Made by a program: the position numbers and the translations under genes. Below the pieces are notes generated by a model. That model was not told the DNA's origin, searched no databases, and saw only the letters and a list, made by a program, of their open reading frames with translations. Of a DNA stretch of 64,000 nt, positions 45,855 to 53,824 are shown in pieces. The stretch lies in contig NZ_CAXBIB010000017.1 of NCBI RefSeq assembly GCF_963975745.1, positions 19,807 through 83,806 of the forward strand. The letters are read 5' to 3'. The stretch comes from Parvibaculum sp963975745 (GTDB lineage Bacteria > Pseudomonadota > Alphaproteobacteria > Parvibaculales > Parvibaculaceae). Numbering within the stretch: position 1 is the first letter of the stretch; each line of letters starts with the position of its first letter.

Positions 45855-46469
45855 TCAGAAGCTTGGCGGCGTGCAGGCCGAGACGATGACACAATCGACG
45901 GTGCCGGGATTGCGGAAGCGGTGCGGCAGGCGCGAGTCGAAATAGTAAGCATCGCCCGCGACCATGCGCCGGACCTCGCCGCCCACCGTCAGTTCGAGCA
46001 CGCCTGACACGACGATGCCGCATTCCTCGCCGGTATGCGACAGCATTTCGTCGCCGGTGTCGGCGCCCGGCGCATAGCGTTCATGCATCATCTGGATGGC
46101 GCGGCCGCGCGTGTCGCGGCCGACGAGACGGAAGCTGACGGCACCATTGGCGATCTCGCGCAGTTCCTTCGCCTGATAGAAGACCTTCTTGCGCGGCTTC
46201 AGTTCCAGTGTCAGGAAATCGGCGATCGAGATCGGGAAGCCGTCGAGCACCTTTTTCAGCGAGCCGACCGAGGGGCTGATGCGGTTCTTCTCGATCAGCG
46301 AGATGGTGCCGTTGGTGACGCCGGCGCGCTTGGCCAGTTCGCGCTGCGAGAGGCCGTGCATCTTGCGCAGCTCGCGCAGGCGCGTGCCGACATCCGGCCC
46401 TTTCTGTTCCCCCTCAGGCGGCTCCGCGGGCGGGGCGGAGCTGTGGGCGCGTCGGAAGTCCCCCGTCAT
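45855..46469 (-). CDS. XRE-cupin regulator, PuuR-like
   Basis: 204 residues. N-terminal XRE helix-turn-helix (GTRLRELRKMHGLSQRELAKRAGVTNGTISLIEKN, about 28-62) and a C-terminal cupin (about 125-195, with SHTGEECGIVVSGVLEL and GDAYYFDSRLPHRFRN). This matches PuuR-type regulators of polyamine or amine use, and it is divergent from an omega-amino-acid aminotransferase, which supports such a role. The first ATG with homology is at 46469. Ligand not known. Confidence 0.85.
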   Translation of the reverse strand: MTGDFRRAHSSAPPAEPPEGEQKGPDVGTRLRELRKMHGLSQRELAKRAGVTNGTISLIEKNRISPSVGSLKKVLDGFPISIADFLTLELKPRKKVFYQAKELREIANGAVSFRLVGRDTRGRAIQMMHERYAPGADTGDEMLSHTGEECGIVVSGVLELTVGGEVRRMVAGDAYYFDSRLPHRFRNPGTVDCVIVSACTPPSF

Positions 46470-46542
46470 TTGTTTAGAATACTCAACGGCTTTAAAAGAG
46501 TCACGCAAAGCCTGCTTGCTTTCGAATGGCTGTAGACTTTCA

Positions 46543-46560
46543 ATTGTCGATTATCACAAT
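46543..46560. promoter_or_regulatory. Possible operator in the PuuR-like/aminotransferase gap
   Basis: ATTGT (46543-46547) and ACAAT (46556-46560) form an inverted repeat around CGATTATC, 40 bases before the aminotransferase ATG. The stretch 46470-46560 is AT-richer than its surroundings. A site for the PuuR-like regulator is inferred only from position. Confidence 0.4.
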
Positions 46561-46600
46561 CGCGCCAGGCGGTGACGCCGCGCGCCCGGAGTGCCGACGG

Positions 46601-47923
46601 ATGACCACGATGACACCGAACGATCTCGAAGCCTTCTGGCTGCCCTTCACGCCCAACCGGCAGTTCAAGAAGGAGCCGCGGCTGATCGCCCGGGCCAAGG
46701 ACATGCATTACTACAAGCCGGACGGGACGGCGGTGCTGGACGCGACGGCGGGGCTGTGGTGTTCCAATGCCGGGCATTGCCGGGAACCGATCGTCAAGGC
46801 GATCCAGGAACAGGCCGGCGAGCTCGACTTCGCGCCGTCGTTCCAGTTCGCCCATCCCAAGGTCTTCGAACTGGCGAGCCGGATCGCGGCGCTGACGCCG
46901 GCTGACCTCGATCATGTGTTCTTCTGCAATTCGGGATCGGAAGCCGCCGACACGGCGCTCAAGATCGCCATCGCCTATCACCGCGCCAATGGCGAAGGCA
47001 CGCGCACGCGCCTGATCGGCCGCGAGCGCGGCTATCACGGCGTCGGCTTCGGCGGCATTTCGGTCGGCGGCATGGTGGCCAACCGCAAGTTCTACGGGCC
47101 GCTGCTTTCGGGCACCGATCATCTGCCGCATACCTACAACCGCGCCGAGCAGGCCTTCACGGTGGGCGAACCGGAATGGGGCGCGCATCTGGCCGATGAA
47201 TTGCAGCGGCTGGTCGAGCTGCATGACGCCTCGACCATCGCCGCGGTCATCGTCGAACCGATGGCGGGCTCGACCGGCGTGCTGCCGCCGCCGAAAGGCT
47301 ATCTCAAGCGGTTGCGCGATCTCTGCGACAAGCATGGCATCCTGCTGATCTTCGACGAAGTCATCACCGGCTTCGGACGGCTCGGCCACGCGACCGCGGC
47401 CGAACGTTTCGGCGTCGCGCCCGACATCATGACGTTTGCGAAAGGCATCACGTCCGGCACGGTGCCGATGGGCGGCGCGGTGGTGCACAACCGCATCTAC
47501 GAGGCGTTCCAGACCGGACCCGATCACGCGATCGATCTGTTTCACGGCTACACTTATTCCGGTCATCCGCTGGCCGCTGCGGCGGCGCTCGCGACGCTCG
47601 ATCTCTATCGCGACGAAGGCTTGTTCGAACGGGCGAAGAAACTCGAAGCGCATTTCGCGCAGGCGGCGATGGCGCTGAAGGGTCATGCGCTGCTGCTCGA
47701 CATCCGCACCATCGGACTTGCGGCGGCCGTCGATCTTGCGCCGGTCGACGGGTTGCCCGGCAAGCGCGGCTTCGACGCGATGCGCGCAGCCTTCCACGCG
47801 GAGAACATGATGGTGCGCGTCTCGGGCGACAGTATCGCCTTCTCGCCGCCGCTGATCGTCGAGGCCGACCAGATCGACGAGATTTTCGCGCGCTTCAAAC
47901 GGGTGCTCGACCGGGTCGGCTGA
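46601..47923 (+). CDS. Omega-amino acid:pyruvate aminotransferase (class III)
   Basis: 440 residues, PLP fold type I. PLP lysine Lys281 in TFAKGITSG, Asp252 in IFDEVITGFGR, phosphate-binding NSGSEA (110-115). The N-terminus LEAFWLPFTPNRQFKKEPRLI and WCSNAGHC match beta-alanine/omega-amino-acid:pyruvate transaminases. It moves the terminal amino group of beta-alanine or a polyamine product to pyruvate. The ATG at 46601 is preferred to an upstream in-frame start at 46526, which lies in the regulatory gap. Confidence 0.92.
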   Translation: MTTMTPNDLEAFWLPFTPNRQFKKEPRLIARAKDMHYYKPDGTAVLDATAGLWCSNAGHCREPIVKAIQEQAGELDFAPSFQFAHPKVFELASRIAALTPADLDHVFFCNSGSEAADTALKIAIAYHRANGEGTRTRLIGRERGYHGVGFGGISVGGMVANRKFYGPLLSGTDHLPHTYNRAEQAFTVGEPEWGAHLADELQRLVELHDASTIAAVIVEPMAGSTGVLPPPKGYLKRLRDLCDKHGILLIFDEVITGFGRLGHATAAERFGVAPDIMTFAKGITSGTVPMGGAVVHNRIYEAFQTGPDHAIDLFHGYTYSGHPLAAAAALATLDLYRDEGLFERAKKLEAHFAQAAMALKGHALLLDIRTIGLAAAVDLAPVDGLPGKRGFDAMRAAFHAENMMVRVSGDSIAFSPPLIVEADQIDEIFARFKRVLDRVG

Positions 47924-47941
47924 GGGTCCGGAAGGGCATTT

Positions 47942-48005
47942 GCGACAGCGATTGTGACAGCGAAAACGACAGCGGACCCCCCCTCTGTCACGAAACTGTC
48001 ACAAA
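47942..48005 (+). repeat. 63-bp intergenic repeat, copy 2
   Basis: Closely matches 10555-10617, starting GCGACAGCG, passing GTGACAGCGAAAAC and ending CTGTCACAAA. Like copy 1 it lies shortly after the end of a plus-strand gene and next to TTRTCCCC motifs. Confidence 0.75.
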
Positions 48006-48010
48006 TGCAC

Positions 48011-48074
48011 TTATCCCCGGGGGATAACTACACTTATCCCCGGGGGGAAAGTTTTTTCGGAAAAACTTGTCCCC
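48011..48074. repeat. TTRTCCCC cluster with perfect palindrome and terminator-like hairpin
   Basis: TTATCCCC and GGGGATAA form a perfect 17-bp palindrome at 48011-48027. Further motifs are at 48034-48041 and 48067-48074 (TTGTCCCC). Within it AAGTTTTT / AAAAACTT (48049-48068, loop TCGG) makes an AT-rich 8-bp stem. It could end the aminotransferase message. Confidence 0.7.
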
Positions 48075-48097
48075 GGGGTGGGGCGAATCGCGCGCCA

Positions 48098-48160
48098 CGC
48101 CCCCGCCCCAAACGGGCTTCGCCCGTTTGACCCTCCCCGAGGGGAGGGTGGGAAGAGAAG
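48098..48160 (+). repeat. Double-hairpin repeat, AAACGGGC type, copy 1
   Basis: CGCCCCCGCCCC, the perfect hairpin AAACGGGCTTCGCCCGTTT, GACC, then CCCTCCCC / GGGGAGGG and GTGGGAAGAGAAG. A 63-bp copy without mismatch is at 63380-63442. The plan is that of the repeats at 18314 and 19514 with another first hairpin. Confidence 0.88.
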
Positions 48161-48185
48161 CGAAGACACACCATCAAACGTCGTT

Positions 48186-49490
48186 CTACCCCGCCTTCTT
48201 CGCCGACTCGCGTTCGGCCCAGCCGTAGATGCCTTTCGACATCAGCGAGAGTTCGGATTTGCGTCGGGCGCCATAGACGCGGGCGCGGGCGGCATGGGCG
48301 TCGCGGTTGTCGGGTTCGGCCAGCGCCGCGGCCTCGACCAGGTGGCAGGCGAGGCGCAGGTCGGCCTCGGCGCCGCTGGCCGACAACTCCTCCGCACGCT
48401 GAATTAATTTGCCGACACCGCCGGCGAGCGCGGCGAGTTCGCGGGCCAGGGCCGCATCGGGCGCCGGCTTCAGGTTGGCCGGGTTGCCGTCGTACCAACC
48501 GCCATAAAGCCGCCAGATATTGTGCAGGATGAATTCCGGCTCGTCATAGACGGGCTTCAGGTAGGGCTTGTCCATGTAGTGCGCGGGCAGGCGGACGCCA
48601 TGAACGATGTCGTCGAGGCGGGCGCCCGCATTCATCATGTCGAGGGCGCGGGAAACGAGGAACTCAAGCGCCGAGGCAATCGTGTCGAGGACGCCGGCGA
48701 TGCGGGCCTTGCCGGCGATGGGGAGGCCGTGGGCCGGCAGCAGCAGCTCCGGCTCGCGCGCGGCCATTTCACGCAGGGCCTTGGCCCATTCGAGCGGATA
48801 GCGCTGGACCTTCTGCGGATTGCCGGCATTGGGGAAAACCCAGGTGACGAAATCGCCCGAGCAGATCGCCTTGTGTTCGGGCACCCAGGCCCAGAGATGA
48901 TCGTCGGTCTCGCCGATGGCGTGAAAAAGCTCGAAGCGGGTGTCGCCCGCGCGGAATTCCATCCGTTCCCGGAAGGTCGTGTCGGGCTCGACCCAGGGAT
49001 CGGGGCCGAAGCGGCGGGGGCCCGGCCTGCCCTGCCCGCCCATGCGCAATTCGGTGGCCGGCGCGAATTGCCGCGCGTTGATGGTGAAGTTGTAGCCATT
49101 GGTCAGCTCGTAGCGGCGGAAGCGCGGGCTGACATTTTCATGGGCGAGAATCTGCGGACGGCGCGCGCCATTGTCGCAAGCCTCGCAGAGAAAGGCGCCG
49201 GTGCCGCCGACATGATCGGCATGGCCATGCGTGTAGCAGATATGGGAGACCGGTTCCTTCGTCCAGCCGCGCAGCGATTTCAGCACGCCCTGGCCGAAGG
49301 CTTCGAGGCTGGTGTCGAACAGCACCAGGCCGTCGCCGCTGCGGAAGGCGACGACATGGGAGAAGGCCTCGATCAGCGCGATGCCCGGCGCGATTTCCGA
49401 TAGCTCGGTGGTCGGCCGGTTGACGAGGCCGGCGCCTTCGTAAATGTCGTTGTCGATGTAGCGCGCGGATGTCGCCAGAAGATCGGCCAT
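48186..49490 (-). CDS. MBL-fold hydrolase with alkyl-sulfatase dimerisation domain
   Basis: 434 residues. The metallo-beta-lactamase site YTHGHADHVGG gives His88, His90, Asp92 and His93; further ligands are likely in CEACDNG and HAIGETDDHLWAW. The C-terminal part (about 270-420: LLPAHGLPIAGKARI, IVHGVRLPAHYMDKPYLKPVYDEPEFILHNIWRLYGGWYDGNP) is the alkyl-sulfatase dimerisation domain. It is shorter than SdsA and may act on another ester. The ATG at 49490 begins the homology and has GGGAGACC upstream. Confidence 0.87.
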   Translation of the reverse strand: MADLLATSARYIDNDIYEGAGLVNRPTTELSEIAPGIALIEAFSHVVAFRSGDGLVLFDTSLEAFGQGVLKSLRGWTKEPVSHICYTHGHADHVGGTGAFLCEACDNGARRPQILAHENVSPRFRRYELTNGYNFTINARQFAPATELRMGGQGRPGPRRFGPDPWVEPDTTFRERMEFRAGDTRFELFHAIGETDDHLWAWVPEHKAICSGDFVTWVFPNAGNPQKVQRYPLEWAKALREMAAREPELLLPAHGLPIAGKARIAGVLDTIASALEFLVSRALDMMNAGARLDDIVHGVRLPAHYMDKPYLKPVYDEPEFILHNIWRLYGGWYDGNPANLKPAPDAALARELAALAGGVGKLIQRAEELSASGAEADLRLACHLVEAAALAEPDNRDAHAARARVYGARRKSELSLMSKGIYGWAERESAKKAG

Positions 49491-49536
49491 GCGGGGTCTC
49501 CCTTGAGGGTTTTCGCGATGGTCGGACAGCGCGGCG

Positions 49537-49580
49537 GGTTTGTCGACAGGTTTGCGGGCGGATTCCGCGTGGCGGAAAGG
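49537..49580 (+). repeat. 44-bp direct repeat, left copy
   Basis: Starts GGTTTGTCGACAGG and contains TTTGCGGGCGGATTCCGCGTG. The copy at 57166-57209 matches at 41 of 44 positions and has the same orientation. It lies between the MBL-fold gene and the hybrid kinase gene. Confidence 0.85.
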
Positions 49581-49644
49581 GGGAGCTGTTGCCATTCCGG
49601 GCCGCGGCGGCGCATGGTTGCGCGGGCAGCGAGGGGGGCGGGAA

Positions 49645-51414
49645 TTGCAGACGGTCAATATCGAGGCGATGCGGCTTTCGCCGGAGGTACTGGATCTCAG
49701 CCGGGCGGAGCTGCTGAAGGGGCGGGCGTGGAGTTCAGCGCTGGCGGTCTTCATGCTGCTTTCGCTCTATGCCGTCATTCTGACCTTCATGGCGCCTCTC
49801 CTCGATATCGCTATCTGGGCGGCGGGGGCGACGGCGATGATCGGCCTTACGCTGCTTCTGCCCGCACTCTATGAGAAGCGCGGCCTCTCCCTGGCCAATG
49901 CGCGCAACTATCTCTTCTGGCATACGGCGACAGCGGCGGCGACCGGGCTCGTCTGGGGCCTCGGTGCGGCGTGGCTTGCCGATCCCGGCGCCGACATCAG
50001 CATCTATTCGACCGGCATCATGCTGCTCAGCCTGACGCTGGGCGGCATCTCCCCCCAATCGGCCTATCGCCGCTCCTATGTGGCACTGGCGTCCTGCGCG
50101 CTGCTGCCCTATGCGGGGTGGATTTCCTTTGCTGCCGATTGGCCGCTCAGCGCCGTCGGCATCGGCACGCTATTCGCCTATGTCTTCTTCATGTCGGCCT
50201 CGGCGCGGGTCGAGATCGCGACGCGCGACGCCATCGCCGTCGAACACAATCGGCGCCTGATGGAAACGCTGTCGCGGCAACACGAAGCGCTGCAAAAGGC
50301 GAGCGAGGAAAAGACGCGGTTTCTGGCCGCGACCAGTCACGACCTCGCCCAGCCGCTGCACGCCCAGGGCTTCTTCCTGGCCGCCTTGCGCGAGCGAACG
50401 CAAGATGCAGCGCAGATCGAGCTTCTCGACAAGATCGAGGCGAGCTGGCGCGGGCTCGGCAGTCTGCTCGACGGGTTGCTCGACATATCGCGGCTCGATG
50501 CCGGCGCCATCGTTGCCGATTTCCGTCATGTCGACATGGCGGCGCTGGCGCGACGGATCGCCGACGAGTTTTCGGCCGTGGCAGAGAGCAAGGGCGTGCG
50601 CCTCGACATCGATGTCGTGCCGACGGCAGCGCGGACCGATCCGATGCTATTCGGGCGAGTCCTGCGCAACCTCCTGTCCAATGCGATTAAGTTCACCGAT
50701 GCGGGCGGCACGGTGACGCTGGCGGTGCAGCCAGACGGCCAGCAGGCGAAAGTGAAAATCGCCGATACCGGTATCGGTATCCCCGCCGGACAGCAGCAGG
50801 CGGTGTTTCAGGAATATGTGCAGCTCGGCAACCGCGAACGCAACCGCGAAAAAGGGCTCGGACTTGGTCTTTCGATCGTGCGCCGTCTCACCGCGATGCT
50901 CGACATCGAGACGGTGCTGACATCCGAGTCCGGAAAGGGAACAAGCTTCGTTCTGACGTTGCCGGGCGCCGTCGTGTTACAAAACGCAAACGAAAAAATG
51001 CCGGAGCAGCCGCTGCCGGACCCGCGTGTCGATCATATCTGCGCTCTCATTGTCGACGACGAGGACGCGATCCGAAACGGCATGTCGACCGTGCTGTCGA
51101 GCTGGGGCTGCCAGGTCTATGCGGCGGAATCGGGCGACGATGCCGTGCGGCTTCTCGACCGCATGGACGTCATGCCGAACGTGCTGATCGTCGACCAGCG
51201 TCTCGGCGCCGGCGAAACGGGGATGCAGGTGATCGAACGGATACGCGACGAACTGAACGACGAGATCGCCGCGGTGATGATGACCGGCGACATTTCGGCG
51301 GACATGTCCGGTGGCGCGACGGGAAGCGTGCGCATTCTGCACAAGCCGGTCGAGCCGACGCTTCTCTGCCGCGTTCTCTGCGAGACCAGCAGTGCGGCCG
51401 CGTTCAATCGATGA
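49645..51414 (+). CDS. Hybrid sensor histidine kinase/response regulator
   Basis: 589 residues from a TTG at 49645 with a GGGGGGCGGGA ribosome site; an ATG at 49669 is the alternative but has no well-spaced site. Order: membrane sensor region with about six segments (residues 25-190), coiled stretch, HisKA with His232 in ATSHDLAQPLHAQG, ATPase domain (LLSNAIKFTDAG, GIGIPAG, GLGLGLSIV) and a receiver with Asp517 in VLIVDQRLG. The DLAQPLHA wording marks a kinase group that often works with LuxR-type regulators; one lies tail to tail with it, overlapping by 11 bases. Confidence 0.9.
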   Translation: MQTVNIEAMRLSPEVLDLSRAELLKGRAWSSALAVFMLLSLYAVILTFMAPLLDIAIWAAGATAMIGLTLLLPALYEKRGLSLANARNYLFWHTATAAATGLVWGLGAAWLADPGADISIYSTGIMLLSLTLGGISPQSAYRRSYVALASCALLPYAGWISFAADWPLSAVGIGTLFAYVFFMSASARVEIATRDAIAVEHNRRLMETLSRQHEALQKASEEKTRFLAATSHDLAQPLHAQGFFLAALRERTQDAAQIELLDKIEASWRGLGSLLDGLLDISRLDAGAIVADFRHVDMAALARRIADEFSAVAESKGVRLDIDVVPTAARTDPMLFGRVLRNLLSNAIKFTDAGGTVTLAVQPDGQQAKVKIADTGIGIPAGQQQAVFQEYVQLGNRERNREKGLGLGLSIVRRLTAMLDIETVLTSESGKGTSFVLTLPGAVVLQNANEKMPEQPLPDPRVDHICALIVDDEDAIRNGMSTVLSSWGCQVYAAESGDDAVRLLDRMDVMPNVLIVDQRLGAGETGMQVIERIRDELNDEIAAVMMTGDISADMSGGATGSVRILHKPVEPTLLCRVLCETSSAAAFNR

Positions 51415-52075
51415 GACCCATGGCGCGCGCCTTGCTGACGCAGGCGGTGCGGCGGGTGACGCTCAACTGTTTGAATATCTGCTTGATGTGGGTCTTCACC
51501 GTGTTCTCGCTGATGCCGAGAACTTCGGAAATGCTGCGGTTGGAGTAGCCTTCGGCAACCAGACGCAGCACTTCAAGCTGCCGGGCGCCGACAGGCCGCT
51601 CCTCACCCGCATGTTCCGGCGATCTGCCTTCAGGGAGGCGGGGTGAATGCGGATCGTTCTCGATGACGGACCAGAGTTCCGGCGGCAGGAATATCTCGCC
51701 ACGCAGCACCTGTTCGATGGCCGTGCCGAGCACCTTTGCCGGCGCCGATTTCGGCACAAAGCCCATGGCGCCGATGCGCAGCACCTTTTCGACCGGCGGA
51801 AGCGTGTCGATGCCGGAGACGATCAGCACGGGGATCGTGCATTTGCGCGCCTGGAGGGCCGTGATGAGGGCGACGCCGTTCATCTCCTCCATGACGAGGT
51901 CGGAGACGATCAGATCGTAGCGGCGGCCGCTTTCGATCTCGGCCAGAAGATTATGCGGCGAGGCAAAGCCCGTGCAGCGATAGGCCGGGTCGAGCGAGAC
52001 GATGACCTCGCGAAGGCCATCGAGAAACATGCGGTGGTCGTCGACGAGGGCAATCTCGACGAGCTTGCCGGTCAA
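51404..52075 (-). CDS. LuxR/NarL-type response regulator
   Basis: 223 residues. Receiver with VDDH, phospho-acceptor Asp59 in LIVSDLVMEEMNG and Lys in FVPKSAP; C-terminal LuxR helix-turn-helix (LEVLRLVAEGYSNRSISEVLGISENTVKTHIKQIFKQL). The TTG at 52075 is taken as start: GGAG stands eight bases before it and TTGA overlaps the stop of the upstream small membrane protein gene. Partner of the convergent hybrid kinase by position. Targets could include the TIGR03032 and autotransporter genes nearby; this is inference. Confidence 0.88.
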   Translation of the reverse strand: MTGKLVEIALVDDHRMFLDGLREVIVSLDPAYRCTGFASPHNLLAEIESGRRYDLIVSDLVMEEMNGVALITALQARKCTIPVLIVSGIDTLPPVEKVLRIGAMGFVPKSAPAKVLGTAIEQVLRGEIFLPPELWSVIENDPHSPRLPEGRSPEHAGEERPVGARQLEVLRLVAEGYSNRSISEVLGISENTVKTHIKQIFKQLSVTRRTACVSKARAMGLID

Positions 52076-52341
52076 GGATGCAACTCCAGATCGGCATAGC
52101 GCACATTCGCGCCGCTTTGCATGTCGATGCAGGGCGCCGGCGCTCCGCGCGACGCGACGCACAGATAGAGACCGGCCGATGTGCGAACCCAGATGCCGCC
52201 TTGCGGGTTGGGCAGGTAGGCGGTGCGCGGCTCGCCGGCGGCGATCAGAACGGCGGCCGCGATCAGAACCGCGCCGGCAAGAACGGCCCAGGGCGTGTTG
52301 AACACCTTCGCCGCCGACCGGACCGATGCAGGAATTTCCAT
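52072..52341 (-). CDS. Small membrane protein of unknown function
   Basis: 89 residues. One hydrophobic helix (WAVLAGAVLIAAAVLIAAG, about residues 18-36) and a C-terminal domain with two cysteines (YLCVASRGAPAPCIDMQ). I do not recognise a family. The first well-placed ATG is at 52341. Its stop overlaps the start of the response regulator (TTGA), so the two are made together, and it may be part of the signalling pathway. The 214-base gap upstream to the TIGR03032 gene holds a TTGACA at 52461 but no clear -10. Confidence 0.65.
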   Translation of the reverse strand: MEIPASVRSAAKVFNTPWAVLAGAVLIAAAVLIAAGEPRTAYLPNPQGGIWVRTSAGLYLCVASRGAPAPCIDMQSGANVRYADLELHP

Positions 52342-52555
52342 GTGCGAGACTCTTTCGTATCCGTTCGCGGCCCGCGCCGCCCATGCGCGCATACTGCCCG
52401 ACGCGGCGCCTCCCGGTCCAGACGTCTTCGCGGGCCGCAGGCGCTCCGCCGCCGGACAGTTTGACAAGTCTTCCCGAATTCCGTTGCCTTGAACTGCCGC
52501 ATTTCGTTTATTCCCGTTTGCCGCGACGATCGATCACCCGAAAGTATGAGCCGCC

Positions 52556-53635
52556 ATGTCCGAGACCCAAGCCGCGCCGAAGGCCGGAACACAGATTTCA
52601 TGTTCGCGAGGCTTCGCAAACTGGCTCCAGCAGAACAATGTCAGCTTCGGGCTGACCTCCTACCAGTCGGGACGGCTTTACCTGGTCGGGCATCAGGCAA
52701 ACGGCGTGTTGAGCTTTCACGAGCGGCATTTCGTGCGCGCAATGGGCGTTTCCGCGACGCCGCAGCGGATCTTCCTCGCTAATCATTTCCAGATCTGGCG
52801 GCTCGAAAACGTGCTGGGGCCGGGTCAGATGGAAGGCGAATTCGACCGCAATTACGTGCCGCGCAATGCGCAGACGACGGGCGATCTCGATGTTCACGAT
52901 GTCGGCGTCGAGAAATCGGGCCGCGTCATCTTCGTCAACACGAAATATTCCTGCCTCGCAACACCGAGCGCGACGCACAGCTTCAAACCGATCTGGAAGC
53001 CGCCTTTCATCTCGCGGCTGGCGCCGGAAGATCGCTGCCATCTCAACGGGTTGGCGATGCAGGACGGCGAGGCGCGATACGTAACCGCTGTCTGCCGCAG
53101 CGACGTGGTGACGGGGTGGCGCGACCGGCGCGCCGAGGGCGGCCTGATTGTCGACGTGAAGACCAACGCGTTTGTGACGCAGAAGCTTTCGATGCCGCAT
53201 TCGCCGCGGCTTCACAACGGAAAGCTCTGGGTTCTCGATTCGGGTCGCGGGCGGCTCTGCACGGTCGACGAGAGGACCGGCGAGACTGAAACGATCGCCT
53301 TCCTGCCGGGCTTTTTGCGCGGTCTCGCCTTTCACGGGCCCTTCGCGTTCGTGGGCCTGTCGCTGCCGCGCGACGGCAGCTTTTCTGGGCTCGAACTCGA
53401 CGGCGAACTCGAGAAGCGGGACGCAGAACCCTGGTGCGGGGTGCAGGTGATCGATACGCGCAGCGGCGACGTGGTGCAGTGGATCCGGTTTACCGGCGAG
53501 ATCCGCGAACTGTTCGACGTGTTCACGCTGCCCGGCGTGAAGAACCCGATGGCGACGGGACTGCTCGACCCGACGATCCAGTCGCTGATCACCATCGAGG
53601 GATGGGATGAGGCCGACAGACCGGCTTCGTCGTGA
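52556..53635 (+). CDS. TIGR03032-family protein
   Basis: 359 residues, matching the uncharacterised TIGR03032 family: FANWLQQNNVSFGLTSYQSGRLYLVG at the N-terminus, GDLDVHDVGVEKSGRVIFVNTKYSCLA in the middle, RCHLNGLAMQDGEARYVTAV and PHSPRLHNGKLWVLDSGRGRL later. Repeated strand-rich segments suggest a beta-propeller. No signal peptide. Function unknown. It lies between the response-regulator unit and the autotransporter, 190 bases before the latter, on the same strand. Confidence 0.85.
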   Translation: MSETQAAPKAGTQISCSRGFANWLQQNNVSFGLTSYQSGRLYLVGHQANGVLSFHERHFVRAMGVSATPQRIFLANHFQIWRLENVLGPGQMEGEFDRNYVPRNAQTTGDLDVHDVGVEKSGRVIFVNTKYSCLATPSATHSFKPIWKPPFISRLAPEDRCHLNGLAMQDGEARYVTAVCRSDVVTGWRDRRAEGGLIVDVKTNAFVTQKLSMPHSPRLHNGKLWVLDSGRGRLCTVDERTGETETIAFLPGFLRGLAFHGPFAFVGLSLPRDGSFSGLELDGELEKRDAEPWCGVQVIDTRSGDVVQWIRFTGEIRELFDVFTLPGVKNPMATGLLDPTIQSLITIEGWDEADRPASS

Positions 53636-53824
53636 ACGGCCTCGCGATTTAACCAAGTTTCACATTTTCCTCAGCGCCGAATCCGCCGGAATCCTCTGCG
53701 ACTCCGGCTTCGCTCACCATTTCGGGTGATTGGCGGCGTTTACCGGATTCCCTAAGCCGAAGTTGCAGTCGGTTGCGGAGCGCGCGACCGCACAGGGCGA
53801 TGCAGTGTACATGTGGGGAATGCG

